NCBI GenBank assembly: GCA_949840605.1
Contig: CATKXN010000055.1
Location: 1-16,384 of the forward strand
Direction: 5' to 3'
DNA from: an uncultured Alistipes sp.
GTDB lineage: Bacteria > Bacteroidota > Bacteroidia > Bacteroidales > Rikenellaceae
DNA: 16,384 bases
Shown here: positions 1 to 6,623 of the stretch, in pieces
How the letters are laid out: each line of letters begins with the position of its first letter
Position numbering within the stretch: position 1 is the first letter of the stretch
Notes under the pieces: model-generated
The model's database searches: none
Told to the model about the DNA's origin: nothing
What the model saw: only the letters and a program-made list of their open reading frames with translations
Translations under genes and position numbers: made by a program

Positions 1-60
1 AGGACCAAAGGTCCGACGTGGAATCTGCTGGAAGCGTTGTGAGGTCACGGCTTTCGCTCG

Positions 61-96
61 GATTGCCACGGCATCTGCGATGCCTCGCAATGACGG
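61..96. repeat. Imperfect palindromic intergenic repeat
   Basis: The stretch contains nested inverted arms: an outer TTGC (63-66) with GCAA (87-90), and an inner GGCATC (70-75) with GATGCC (79-84) around a TGC loop. It would fold as a hairpin with a small interior loop. Its wording (GATTGCCACGG ... CCTCGCAATGACGG) resembles short palindromic repeats scattered between genes in many bacterial genomes. Only one copy lies in this window, so dispersion is inferred from family resemblance. A second small inverted repeat, GGACC-AAA-GGTCC, lies at 2-14 and may belong to the same unit. Confidence 0.5.
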
Positions 97-144
97 TAAT
101 AGCGCAGAACCGGACGATCAGCGACGGAACAGCACGCCCGCACT

Positions 145-552
145 CTAAAACCCGTCTCTTAGACGGGCGCGCAGCCGCGGATCGTTCCCACAGCAGGCCG
201 CAGCCGTCTCGATCATCCACCGATAGCGTATCCGCAGGAACCGGCAGGGAAGCAGTTCGGTCCCGTGATCGTAATAATCCCCGTCAAGACAGGCATCCGC
301 CGCTTCCCGGTAGGCCCGCACGGCCGAGGGACGCGAACCGATGCGGAGAAAGAAGTTGCCCAAGCGCTCCCACTCCACGCTTTCGCCGAAAGCGCGCAGG
401 TCGGCACGGCAGCACAGCCCCTCCGCCCGGCGGACGGCCTGCAAATGTTCGTCCTCGACCGCTTGGCGGACATCCGAATCCAGCCAGAATTCATTCCCGC
501 GCAGGCGGGCCGCAAGGCGGTAATTCGCCTTGCCGGTTTGCATAGTATTCAT
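145..552 (-). CDS. Hypothetical protein with one TPR-like helix pair
   Basis: A 135-residue protein of unknown function, not assigned to a named family. Residues 61-84 fit the tetratricopeptide pattern well: W61, L64-G65, F68, G72, A77, Y81 and A84 fall at the expected 4-7-8-11-15-20-24-27 spacing. One such unit suggests a helical protein-binding scaffold, but a single repeat is too little to name a role. No signal peptide or membrane segment is seen, so it is probably cytoplasmic. The second residue triplet also offers a start at 543 (MQTGK), and the sequence does not decide between them. The opposite-strand reading frames here are low-complexity Arg/Pro/Ser-rich and look like shadows, which supports this strand. 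A candidate promoter lies about 200 bases upstream (752-783). The stop codon sits next to a hairpin (151-167). Confidence 0.6.
   Translation of the reverse strand: MNTMQTGKANYRLAARLRGNEFWLDSDVRQAVEDEHLQAVRRAEGLCCRADLRAFGESVEWERLGNFFLRIGSRPSAVRAYREAADACLDGDYYDHGTELLPCRFLRIRYRWMIETAAACCGNDPRLRARLRDGF
151..167 (-). terminator. Small hairpin at the 3' end of the minus-strand gene
   Basis: A perfect 7-bp inverted repeat, CCCGTCT-AAG-AGACGGG on the minus strand, followed by TTTTAG in which TAG is the gene's stop codon. It could act as an intrinsic terminator that overlaps the last codons, but the T run is only four long and the stem is short. Confidence 0.35.
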
Positions 553-751
553 AAAAGCACGATTTGAAATTAGACAAACGCCGGAGCCTGCCGAAGCGAA
601 TCAAAGAACGCGACAGGGCGTAAAATCCCCGTCGATGCGGTCTTCGACAGACTGCCGATTTTCAAATGTGCGGATGATATGCTTTCAGAATCACATGGCT
701 GTAATCATGCGAACGGTCCGGCGGATGCTCCGGAGACGACCGTTTCCGGAG

Positions 752-783
752 CAAATATACGACAAAATCCGGCTCCCTCCAAA
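752..783 (-). promoter_or_regulatory. Bacteroidales-type promoter for the 552-145 gene
   Basis: On the minus strand, TTTG (780-783) is followed after 20 bases by TATATTTG (752-759). This matches the known Bacteroidetes primary-sigma consensus of -33 TTTG and -7 TAnnTTTG with correct spacing. The start would fall near 745, giving a leader of about 190 bases before the ATG at 552. That leader is long for this group, so an unrecognised small transcript is also possible. Confidence 0.5.
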
Positions 784-869
784 AAAATCTGCATCCCCCT
801 CCGGCCTGCCCCGGGGCCCGCATCGGAACAATAATTGGCGTCATCCCGGGGTTTTTCAATTATTTTTCT

Positions 870-877
870 TATTTTTG
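870..877 (+). promoter_or_regulatory. -7 promoter element of the lipA-lipB operon
   Basis: TATTTTTG fits the Bacteroidetes TAnnTTTG -7 element exactly. The upstream -33 region is only T-rich (852-856), not a clear TTTG. Transcription would begin near 883, leaving a leader of about 20 bases before the lipA ATG at 904. Confidence 0.55.
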
Positions 878-881
878 CATC

Positions 882-896
882 AATTGGAAAATAATG
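882..896 (+). repeat. Leader motif AATTGGAAAATAATG, copy 1
   Basis: A 15-base string in the lipA leader that recurs with one change at 2560-2574 before recJ. It contains GGAAA four bases before an ATG (894). That ATG opens an eight-codon out-of-frame mini-ORF that crosses the lipA start and stops at 920. Whether it is a leader signal, a weak ribosome site or coincidence is not decided by the sequence. Confidence 0.35.
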
Positions 897-903
897 ATCT
901 TAA

Positions 904-1791
904 ATGCCGAAGTTTTATGACAAGGTAGACGTACTGAAAAAACCCGGATGGCTGAAGATCCGCCTCCACCGCACCCCCGAATGGTCCGAAGTGCGGCACA
1001 TCGTCGAAAAGCACAATCTGCACACGATTTGCAGCAGCGGCATGTGTCCCAACCAGGCCGAGTGCTGGAGCCGGAGAACCGCAACCTTCATGATTCTGGG
1101 AGATATCTGTACCCGGGGCTGTCGCTTCTGCGCGACCAAGACCGGTCGTCCCCTTGCCCCCGACGCCGAGGAGCCCCGGAAGGTGGCCGAACGCGTCGCC
1201 CTGATGAAACTGAGGTATGTCGTCGTAACTTCCGTGACGCGCGACGACCTCCCCGACGGCGGGGCCCGGCACTGGGCCGCAACCGTGGAGGCCATCCGGT
1301 CGCAGAACAGCGACGCCGTAATTGAGCTCCTTATTCCCGATCTGGACGCACGGCCCGACCTGCTGGACGTGGTCATTGCGTCGAAGCCCGATATCATCGG
1401 GCACAACATCGAAACCGTCGAGCGACTGACCCCCGTAGTACGCTCCAGAGCCAAGTACCGCACGAGCCTGGAGACCCTGCGTTACCTGAGCGATCAGGGC
1501 GTCGTGACGAAGAGCGGACTGATGGTCGGACTTGGCGAGAACGATGATGAAGTTTTGCAAACCCTGCACGACCTGCGCGACGCGGGCGTGCGGATTGTGA
1601 CACTCGGTCAGTACCTTCGGCCTACTCTGGAGCACTACCCCGTTGCGGCGTATATCACTCCCGAAAAATTCGAATGGTACAGGCTGCGGGCGCTGGAAAT
1701 GGGCTTCAGCTATTGCGCGAGCGCACCGCTGGTCCGCTCGTCGTACATGGCCGAGGAGGCTCTGCAAAGCGTAAAAAGCCTGCAGCGATGA
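904..1791 (+). CDS. lipA: Lipoyl synthase LipA
   Basis: A 295-residue radical SAM enzyme that inserts two sulfur atoms into octanoyl groups carried on lipoyl-domain proteins, making the lipoyl cofactor of 2-oxoacid dehydrogenases and the glycine cleavage system. It acts in the cytoplasm. The auxiliary iron-sulfur cluster motif is visible as C43-x4-C48-x5-C54, and the radical SAM cluster motif as C69-x3-C73-x2-C76 (CTRGCRFC). The C-terminal RSSY motif (278-281), whose serine binds the auxiliary cluster in this family, is present. Length is normal for LipA. The ATG at 904 gives the usual short N-terminal extension before the KPGWLKIRL segment. The stop overlaps the lipB start, so the two are almost certainly cotranscribed and translationally coupled. 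Nothing appears damaged. Confidence 0.96.
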   Translation: MPKFYDKVDVLKKPGWLKIRLHRTPEWSEVRHIVEKHNLHTICSSGMCPNQAECWSRRTATFMILGDICTRGCRFCATKTGRPLAPDAEEPRKVAERVALMKLRYVVVTSVTRDDLPDGGARHWAATVEAIRSQNSDAVIELLIPDLDARPDLLDVVIASKPDIIGHNIETVERLTPVVRSRAKYRTSLETLRYLSDQGVVTKSGLMVGLGENDDEVLQTLHDLRDAGVRIVTLGQYLRPTLEHYPVAAYITPEKFEWYRLRALEMGFSYCASAPLVRSSYMAEEALQSVKSLQR

Positions 1792-2498
1792 AAGTCGCCT
1801 GCCGGGACCTCGGAACGATGGACTACAAGGAGTGCTGGGACCTGCAGCAGTCTTTGTTCGACGCGCTGGTCGCCCGGAAAAGACCGGGTCCGAGTTCTGA
1901 CGCGAATACCGGGAATGACCCGGACGATGCGGGCACGATCCTGCTGGTGGAGCACCCGCCGGTCTACACGCTGGGCAAAAGCGGGCATACGGAAAACCTG
2001 CTCGTGTCCCGCGAGGCGCTCGAAGCGATGGGCGCACGGTTCTTTCACATCGACCGCGGCGGCGACATCACTTTCCACGGCCCCGGGCAGCTGGTCTGCT
2101 ATCCGATCCTCGACCTGGAGCGCATCGGCATCGGGCTGAGGGAGTACATCGATGCGCTGGAGGAGGCAGTGATCCGCACGGTGGCCCGATACGGCATCGC
2201 GGCGGGACGCATCGCAGGGGCCTCGGGGGTCTGGATCGACCCGGAGGGACGGCGTCCGCGCAAGATCTGCGCAATAGGCGTGCGTTCGTCGCGTTATATT
2301 ACCATGCACGGGTTCGCGCTGAACGTCGGGACCGATCTCGAATGGTTCACGCGCATCAACCCCTGCGGATTTACCGACCGGGGCGCCACCTCGATCGCAT
2401 CGGAAACGGGCTCGCAACCGCCAATGCAGGAGGTAAAGCGGGCGGTTATCGAGATATTGGGCACGGTTCTGCAATGCGATATAGTGGCGGCTCATTGA
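1788..2498 (+). CDS. lipB: Octanoyltransferase LipB
   Basis: A 236-residue cytoplasmic enzyme that moves octanoate from acyl carrier protein to the lipoyl-domain lysine, which supplies the substrate for LipA. The family signature RGGDITFHGPGQ is at residues 90-101. Lys159 (RKICAIG) and the acyl-accepting cysteine Cys193 (INPCGF) form the expected catalytic pair. The reading frame is open further upstream, to 1674, but that part lies inside lipA and is Ala/Gly-rich. The ATG at 1788, overlapping the lipA TGA as ATGA, gives the normal N-terminus and is the better start. Residues about 31-48 form a polar Pro/Asp/Gly-rich insertion before the conserved VEHPPVYTLGKSG, probably a surface loop. The gene is followed by a 101-base gap with no clear terminator before recJ. 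Confidence 0.95.
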   Translation: MKVACRDLGTMDYKECWDLQQSLFDALVARKRPGPSSDANTGNDPDDAGTILLVEHPPVYTLGKSGHTENLLVSREALEAMGARFFHIDRGGDITFHGPGQLVCYPILDLERIGIGLREYIDALEEAVIRTVARYGIAAGRIAGASGVWIDPEGRRPRKICAIGVRSSRYITMHGFALNVGTDLEWFTRINPCGFTDRGATSIASETGSQPPMQEVKRAVIEILGTVLQCDIVAAH

Positions 2499-2559
2499 GC
2501 GCGCAGCCGGAAAAAGACCGGCGGACAACGCCGAAACGATATAAAGACGCAATAACGAT

Positions 2560-2574
2560 AATTGGAAAGTAATG
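2560..2574 (+). repeat. Leader motif AATTGGAAAGTAATG, copy 2
   Basis: This copy matches 14 of 15 bases of the lipA leader string at 882-896. It lies in the 101-base gap between lipB and recJ, 26 bases before the recJ ATG, and is followed by an AT-rich tract (2575-2595). No good TAnnTTTG element is present in this gap, so recJ may be read from the lipA promoter or from a degenerate local promoter. Confidence 0.35.
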
Positions 2575-2599
2575 TTAAAATATATAAATAATAATTCGT

Positions 2600-4366
2600 A
2601 TGCCTATAGAAAAACGCTGGGTAGTGAAGCCACAAGGCGACCCCGCGACGGTGGCCCTGTTGGCTGCCGCTCTGCGGATCTCGCCCGTACTGGCCAATCT
2701 GCTCGTACAAAGAGGCATAGACACTGTAGAGAAGGCGGAGAAGTTCTTTAAGCCAAGCCTCGCCGACCTGCACGATCCGTTCCTGATGAAGGACATGGAG
2801 CGGGCGGTCGAGCGGGTCGAACGGGCCGTCGCGAACCAGGAGAAGATCATGGTTTACGGCGACTACGACGTGGACGGCTGCACGGCCGTCGCGCTGGTTT
2901 ACAAGTTCCTGCGCCAGATCGGGCATAAAAACCTGATGTTCTACATCCCCGACCGTTATACCGAAGGTTACGGCATTTCGGTCAAAGGCATCGACCTCGC
3001 GGCCCGCAAGGGCGTGGGGCTGATCATCGCCCTGGACTGCGGCATCAAAGCCACGGAAAAGATCGTCTATGCGAAAACGAAAGGCGTGGATTTCATCATC
3101 TGCGACCACCACCTCCCGGCCGAGGAGATACCCGCGGCCGTAGCCGTTCTGGACCCCAAGCGGGTCGACTGTTCCTACCCGTTCGACGAACTGTCGGGCT
3201 GCGGCGTGGGATTCAAGCTCGTGCAGGCCTATGCGCAGAAAAACGACATTCCCTTCGAGCAGATCGTACCGTTGCTGGACCTGCTGGTCGTGTCGATCGC
3301 CTCGGACATCGTACCGCTGGTGGGCGAGAACCGCATTTTGGCCTATTTCGGGCTGAAATACCTCAACCGCGAGCCGTCGAAAGGGCTGTTGTCGATCATC
3401 AAGATCTGCGGACTGGACAAGCACAACATCACCATCGACGACATCGTCTTCAAGATCGGGCCGCGCATCAACGCCGCCGGGCGGATGCGGATGGACGAGA
3501 ACGACGAAAACGCTTCGCCCTCGGGCGGACACGCCGCCGTCGAACTGCTGATCGAGGGCAACGAGTCGATTGCCGAGGAGTTCGGCAGCGTGATCGACGC
3601 CTACAACCAGGACCGCAAGTCGATCGACCGCTCCGTCACGCAGGAGGCGCACGATTTCATCGAGCACAACCCCGCCATGAAAGCCCTGAAAAGCACGGTG
3701 ATCTACAATCCGCGCTGGATGAAGGGCATCGTGGGGATCGTGGCGTCGCGCCTGATCGAGACCTACTACCGCCCGACGGTGGTGCTGACGATGAGCAACG
3801 GCTATGTGACCGGCTCGGCGCGTTCGGTGCCGGGATTCGACCTCTACCAGGCCGTCGAGTCGTGCTCGGACCTGCTGGAGAACTTCGGCGGGCACATGTA
3901 CGCCGCAGGCCTCACGATGCGTCCGGAAAACGTCGGGGAGTTCACCCGCCGGTTCAACGCTTTCGTCGAGGAGAACATCGACCCCCAGATGCTCGTGCCG
4001 CAGGTGGACATCGACAGCGAACTGCTCTTCTCGGACATCACGCCGACGTTCCGCAAGGACCTTAACCGCTTCCAGCCCTTCGGGCCGGGCAACACGGCGC
4101 CGGTATTCGCCACGTACGGAGTGAGCAACCACGGCGACGCGAAACTCGTCGGCATGGAGTGCGAACACCTGCGCATGGACCTCATGCAGCGTCAGAAGCC
4201 CAACACGAAGATTCAGGCCATCGCTTTCCAGCAGCCCACGCATTACGAATGGGTGCGCTCGGGGCGTCCGATCGACGTCTGCTACCAGATCGTCGAGAAC
4301 CACTACCGGGGCATGGTGACCACCCAGCTCCGCAACACGGATATCAACCCGGTTCTGAACCGGTAA
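2600..4366 (+). CDS. recJ: Single-stranded-DNA-specific 5'-3' exonuclease RecJ
   Basis: A 588-residue nuclease of the DHH phosphoesterase superfamily that degrades single-stranded DNA 5' to 3' in recombination and mismatch repair. The DHH-domain motifs are intact: YGDYDVDG (86-93), DCGI (146-149) and the metal-binding DHH at 169-171, with SDIVPL near 235-240. Further on are GPRINAAGRM (287-296) and the DHHA1 region with WMKGIVGIVASR (373-384), GSARS (405-409) and GGHMYAAGL (430-438). A C-terminal oligonucleotide-binding-like domain follows, containing FQPFGPGNTAPVF. Length is normal for Bacteroidetes RecJ. The ATG at 2600 is the first in frame after an AT-rich leader. It lies in the same direction as lipAB, 101 bases downstream, and ends before a strong hairpin terminator. 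It is a housekeeping gene and not part of the uptake locus. Confidence 0.95.
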   Translation: MPIEKRWVVKPQGDPATVALLAAALRISPVLANLLVQRGIDTVEKAEKFFKPSLADLHDPFLMKDMERAVERVERAVANQEKIMVYGDYDVDGCTAVALVYKFLRQIGHKNLMFYIPDRYTEGYGISVKGIDLAARKGVGLIIALDCGIKATEKIVYAKTKGVDFIICDHHLPAEEIPAAVAVLDPKRVDCSYPFDELSGCGVGFKLVQAYAQKNDIPFEQIVPLLDLLVVSIASDIVPLVGENRILAYFGLKYLNREPSKGLLSIIKICGLDKHNITIDDIVFKIGPRINAAGRMRMDENDENASPSGGHAAVELLIEGNESIAEEFGSVIDAYNQDRKSIDRSVTQEAHDFIEHNPAMKALKSTVIYNPRWMKGIVGIVASRLIETYYRPTVVLTMSNGYVTGSARSVPGFDLYQAVESCSDLLENFGGHMYAAGLTMRPENVGEFTRRFNAFVEENIDPQMLVPQVDIDSELLFSDITPTFRKDLNRFQPFGPGNTAPVFATYGVSNHGDAKLVGMECEHLRMDLMQRQKPNTKIQAIAFQQPTHYEWVRSGRPIDVCYQIVENHYRGMVTTQLRNTDINPVLNR

Positions 4367-4381
4367 TCCGCGTCGGAAATG

Positions 4382-4419
4382 CGCAAAGGGCGGACCCGGG
4401 ATCGGGTCCGCCCTTTGCG
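4382..4419. terminator. Strong hairpin terminator between convergent genes
   Basis: A perfect 16-bp inverted repeat (4382-4397 with 4404-4419, loop GGGATC) starts 15 bases after the recJ stop and is followed by TTT on the plus strand. The sigma gene on the minus strand stops at 4433, 14 bases from the hairpin. The hairpin can therefore end transcription from both sides, although neither side has a long T run. Confidence 0.8.
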
Positions 4420-4432
4420 TTTCGGGGGAGGG

Positions 4433-4984
4433 CTACAGGAAAAACACCATCGCCGAGAGCAGTTTGCGCAGTTCGGCCAGCGCCCCCGAGATGTGGTACT
4501 GCACGGTCTTGGGGCTGATGTTGAGCGCCTCGGCGATATCGTTGTAGGACATGTTCTCGTAACGGCTCATGCAGAAAACCCGCCGCCGCTGCTCGGGCAT
4601 GTTGCGGACCGCCAGGTCGATCATTTCCAGCAGATCGTCCGTAGACACGCTTTCGTCGGCCTGGGGCGCGGCGGGGCTCTCCGCGGCCCCGGTCTCCGCC
4701 TGGTATTTGTACTCCACCTGCCGGTGTTTGTAGGCGTTGAAGATGGCGTTGCGCGTCATGCGGAACAGATAGCCGCGGAACGACAGCACGGCCCCGAGCC
4801 CCCGGCGCTGCTCCCAGACTTTCAGGAAAATATCGTGCGTGACATCTTCGGCGTCGGTCCGGTCCTTGAGCAGCCGGAAAGCGAAATCGCGGACCTTGGA
4901 GGCATAGCGCAGGTAGAGGATGTCCAGCGCCTCGGAATCCCCGTCACGGAGTTTTTTCAGGATGATATGTTCGTCGCAATCCAT
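4433..4984 (-). CDS. ECF-type RNA polymerase sigma-70 factor
   Basis: A 183-residue extracytoplasmic-function sigma factor of the Bacteroidetes expansion type that accompanies SusCD loci. Region 2 spans about residues 17-85, with the signature DAEDVTHDIFLKVWE (44-58) and the promoter-melting stretch FRGYLFRMTRNAIFN (69-83). Region 4 spans about 118-175, with the helix-turn-helix YNDIAEALNISPKTVQYHI (147-165). A linker rich in Ala, Glu and Pro (95-113) joins them. I start it at the ATG at 4984: the frame extends five codons further to a TTG at 4999, but that codon lies inside the -7 promoter element. It reads divergently from the BACON-FecR-SusC genes. By family logic the FecR protein at 5548 holds it inactive until the transporter signals, after which it activates the operon to its right. 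Confidence 0.93.
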   Translation of the reverse strand: MDCDEHIILKKLRDGDSEALDILYLRYASKVRDFAFRLLKDRTDAEDVTHDIFLKVWEQRRGLGAVLSFRGYLFRMTRNAIFNAYKHRQVEYKYQAETGAAESPAAPQADESVSTDDLLEMIDLAVRNMPEQRRRVFCMSRYENMSYNDIAEALNISPKTVQYHISGALAELRKLLSAMVFFL

Positions 4985-5171
4985 AGTCGATCGGTACAAA
5001 TATAGATTTTAAGCGAATAAATTAAAAATCTTTTCTCCTTTTTTCACGATTTTTTAACGGAACGGCGGAACTATAAAAAAAATTGTACGAACTGACTGGC
5101 CATCGCCGCCGGCAAGTTGTCTTATCTATGGAACCGGCTCCCAAAACAACCTTTAACCTGAAAAACTCAAC
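4985..5171. promoter_or_regulatory. Divergent control region of the uptake locus
   Basis: An AT-rich 187-bp gap between the sigma gene and the SusCD operon, in sharp contrast to the GC-rich genes. The minus strand carries a -7 element for the sigma gene. The plus strand has no TAnnTTTG element, which fits a promoter read by the locus's own ECF sigma. Candidate elements are two GGAAC copies eight bases apart (5059-5063 and 5067-5071) and TTGTCTTATCTATGG (5117-5131). Which, if any, is the ECF promoter cannot be settled here. Confidence 0.5.
4997..5004 (-). promoter_or_regulatory. -7 promoter element of the ECF sigma gene
   Basis: On the minus strand TATATTTG is an exact TAnnTTTG match. Its 3' edge is only 12 bases from the sigma ATG at 4984, so the transcript would have a leader of about six bases. 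The -33 region is T-rich around 5025-5028. Confidence 0.55.
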
Positions 5172-5519
5172 ATGAAAAAACAGCTACTATTCCTCGCGGT
5201 CCTGTTGTGCGCCTGTCTGGCGGGCAGCTGCAAGGACGACGATCCGGCGGCACCCGACAGCCTCTACATGTACAGCACGTCGGGAACCGTGGAAGCCGCC
5301 GCCGGCACGCAGTCGGTGACGATCTACACCACCTGCGGCTGGAAAGCCGCCGGCGACGACTGGATCACGATCGAACCCCTTTCGGGAGGCGAAAAGGGCA
5401 TTTTCGCCGTCCACCTCAGCTTCGGAGCCAACGACACGGGCGCACAGCGCACCGGCCGGGTCGTCTTCGAGGCCGGAACCTATTCGGAAACCTACACCCT
5501 GACGCAGAAGGCGCAATAA
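5172..5519 (+). CDS. BACON-domain-only lipoprotein
   Basis: A 115-residue lipoprotein. A lysine-led hydrophobic signal (1-16) ends in the lipobox LAGSC, with Cys20 as the lipidated residue, followed by KDDD, an acidic stretch that favours export to the cell surface in Bacteroidetes. The rest, about residues 30-115, is one BACON domain: a strand with VTIYTTCGWKAAGDDWITIEP (49-69) in the typical TxCxWxA...WI pattern, an N87 and R93-x-G95 turn, and a closing LTQKA. BACON domains are proposed to bind glycans or mucins and usually sit at the N-terminus of larger enzymes. Here the domain stands alone. The gene is the first of the divergent operon, 28 bases before the FecR gene, a place that usually holds no such protein. 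It may be a small surface binding protein or may modulate the sensor. Confidence 0.85.
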   Translation: MKKQLLFLAVLLCACLAGSCKDDDPAAPDSLYMYSTSGTVEAAAGTQSVTIYTTCGWKAAGDDWITIEPLSGGEKGIFAVHLSFGANDTGAQRTGRVVFEAGTYSETYTLTQKAQ

Positions 5520-5547
5520 ACCGCATTCCCCTTAAAACCGGCACCCG

Positions 5548-6525
5548 ATGAACAGAACGGAGCGCAAGCGAATCATCGACTACATATTCCGTCATCCGGA
5601 CACCCCGGAAGAGATCCGGCAGCAGTTCGAGCGCTGGATGCTGGCCCGGGAGGACGACTCCGGGATCGACGACATCCTGCGGGAGATCTGGGACCGCCAT
5701 ACGGCGCCCGTCTCGGAGGAGGCGGACCGCCGGGGGCTCGAACGGCTCCGGGCGTCGATCCGCGCAAGCCGGGTCCGCACGCTTCCGCGCCGCGCCCTGC
5801 GCTATGCAGGCATGGCCGCCGCCGTCGTGCTGGTATTCCTCGGAGGCTATTTCGCCGCCAAGCAGACGCTCGCACCCGAAAAGGAGGTCACGCTGCTGAC
5901 CGCCAAGGGACATGTCGGAGAGTTCACCCTGCCCGACGGGACGAAAGTGTGGCTCAACGGCGAAAGCCGGTTGCAGTACGACGCGGAGTTCTCGGGCAGG
6001 ACCCGCGACGTGGCCCTGACGGGCGAGGCGTTCTTCGAAGTCCGCAAAGACTCGCTGCGGCCGTTCCGCGTCAGCATGAACGACCTGCAGGTCGAGGTGC
6101 TGGGCACCTCGTTCGACGCCATGAACTACGCGTTCGGATCGAGCGAGGAGGTGGTGCTCAAAACCGGCTCGGTGAAGATCACGGGAGAGCATCTCGGAAA
6201 GCCCGTGACGCTGCGTCCCGACGAGCGGTTCTCGCTCGACCGGTCCACGAAACACGCCCGTGTCGAAAAGGTCGACGCCCGGAACTACAGCCAGTGGTTC
6301 TCGCCGAGGCTGATCTTCGACAACACGCCGCTGAAGGACATCATCATCAACCTCGAACGGAGATACAGCATCGAAATCGCCCTTTCGTCGAACATCTCGC
6401 CTGAAAAACGCCTGTCGCTGGTCGTCTGCCACGAACCGCTGGAAGACCTCATGGAGGTAATCTCCTCGCTGATGTCGATCCGCTACCGCATCGACGGCAA
6501 CCGCGTCCTGATCACCCAGAGATAA
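5548..6525 (+). CDS. FecR-family anti-sigma factor
   Basis: A 325-residue inner-membrane regulator that holds an ECF sigma factor inactive and passes on a signal from an outer-membrane transporter. The cytoplasmic N-terminal part (1-85) includes the helix FERWMLAREDDSGIDDILREIW typical of the sigma-binding end. One membrane segment spans about residues 86-104, after a cluster of arginines, which gives N-in, C-out topology. The periplasmic FecR domain (about 112-215) has GEFTLPDGTKVWLNGESRL (124-142) and LTGEAFFEV (157-165). A DUF4974 domain (about 250-325) containing LIFDNTPLKDIIINLERRY ends the protein, and it is the part expected to touch the STN domain of SusC. It lies 28 bases after the BACON gene and 98 bases before the STN-SusC gene. 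No damage is seen. Confidence 0.95.
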   Translation: MNRTERKRIIDYIFRHPDTPEEIRQQFERWMLAREDDSGIDDILREIWDRHTAPVSEEADRRGLERLRASIRASRVRTLPRRALRYAGMAAAVVLVFLGGYFAAKQTLAPEKEVTLLTAKGHVGEFTLPDGTKVWLNGESRLQYDAEFSGRTRDVALTGEAFFEVRKDSLRPFRVSMNDLQVEVLGTSFDAMNYAFGSSEEVVLKTGSVKITGEHLGKPVTLRPDERFSLDRSTKHARVEKVDARNYSQWFSPRLIFDNTPLKDIIINLERRYSIEIALSSNISPEKRLSLVVCHEPLEDLMEVISSLMSIRYRIDGNRVLITQR

Positions 6526-6623
6526 ACCCTGCAACATAGAAGGCCCGTTCCGAAACCTCCTGCAAGAGGCTCCGGCATACCTTTCCATTTGAAAAACCGA
6601 ATCAATCACAAACCGAAACTATC

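Larger units (their letters stand above)
553..903. other. Divergent intergenic region, 351 bp
   Basis: This region separates the minus-strand hypothetical gene from lipA. I see a minus-strand TTTG/TAnnTTTG promoter (752-783), a plus-strand TAnnTTTG element (870-877), and an AT-rich stretch just before lipA. The roughly 190-base leader between the minus promoter and the gene at 552 contains only a five-codon open frame and modest GC-rich inverted repeats (for example TCCGGA copies near 730-750). The open frames across this region read as non-coding. No tRNA, riboswitch or mobile element is recognised. Confidence 0.55.

Noticed and set aside
18..545. 175-codon plus-strand frame over the small hypothetical gene
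   Set aside because: It is extremely Arg/Pro/Ser-rich and starts inside a palindromic repeat. The minus-strand frame has a TPR pattern and balanced composition.
530..928. 132-codon plus-strand frame before lipA
   Set aside because: It runs through two promoter elements and AT-rich leader DNA and overlaps the start of lipA in another frame.
1674..1787. N-terminal extension of LipB by 38 residues
   Set aside because: It lies wholly within lipA and is unlike the family. The ATG at 1788 overlapping the lipA stop gives the expected N-terminus.
880..2037. 385-codon open frame on the minus strand opposite lipA
   Set aside because: It overlaps lipA and part of lipB, both of which have all their catalytic motifs.
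2492..4303. 603-codon open frame on the minus strand opposite recJ
   Set aside because: It has no recognisable motif, is rich in Arg, Asp, Val and His, and overlaps all of recJ, whose motifs are intact. It is a shadow frame.
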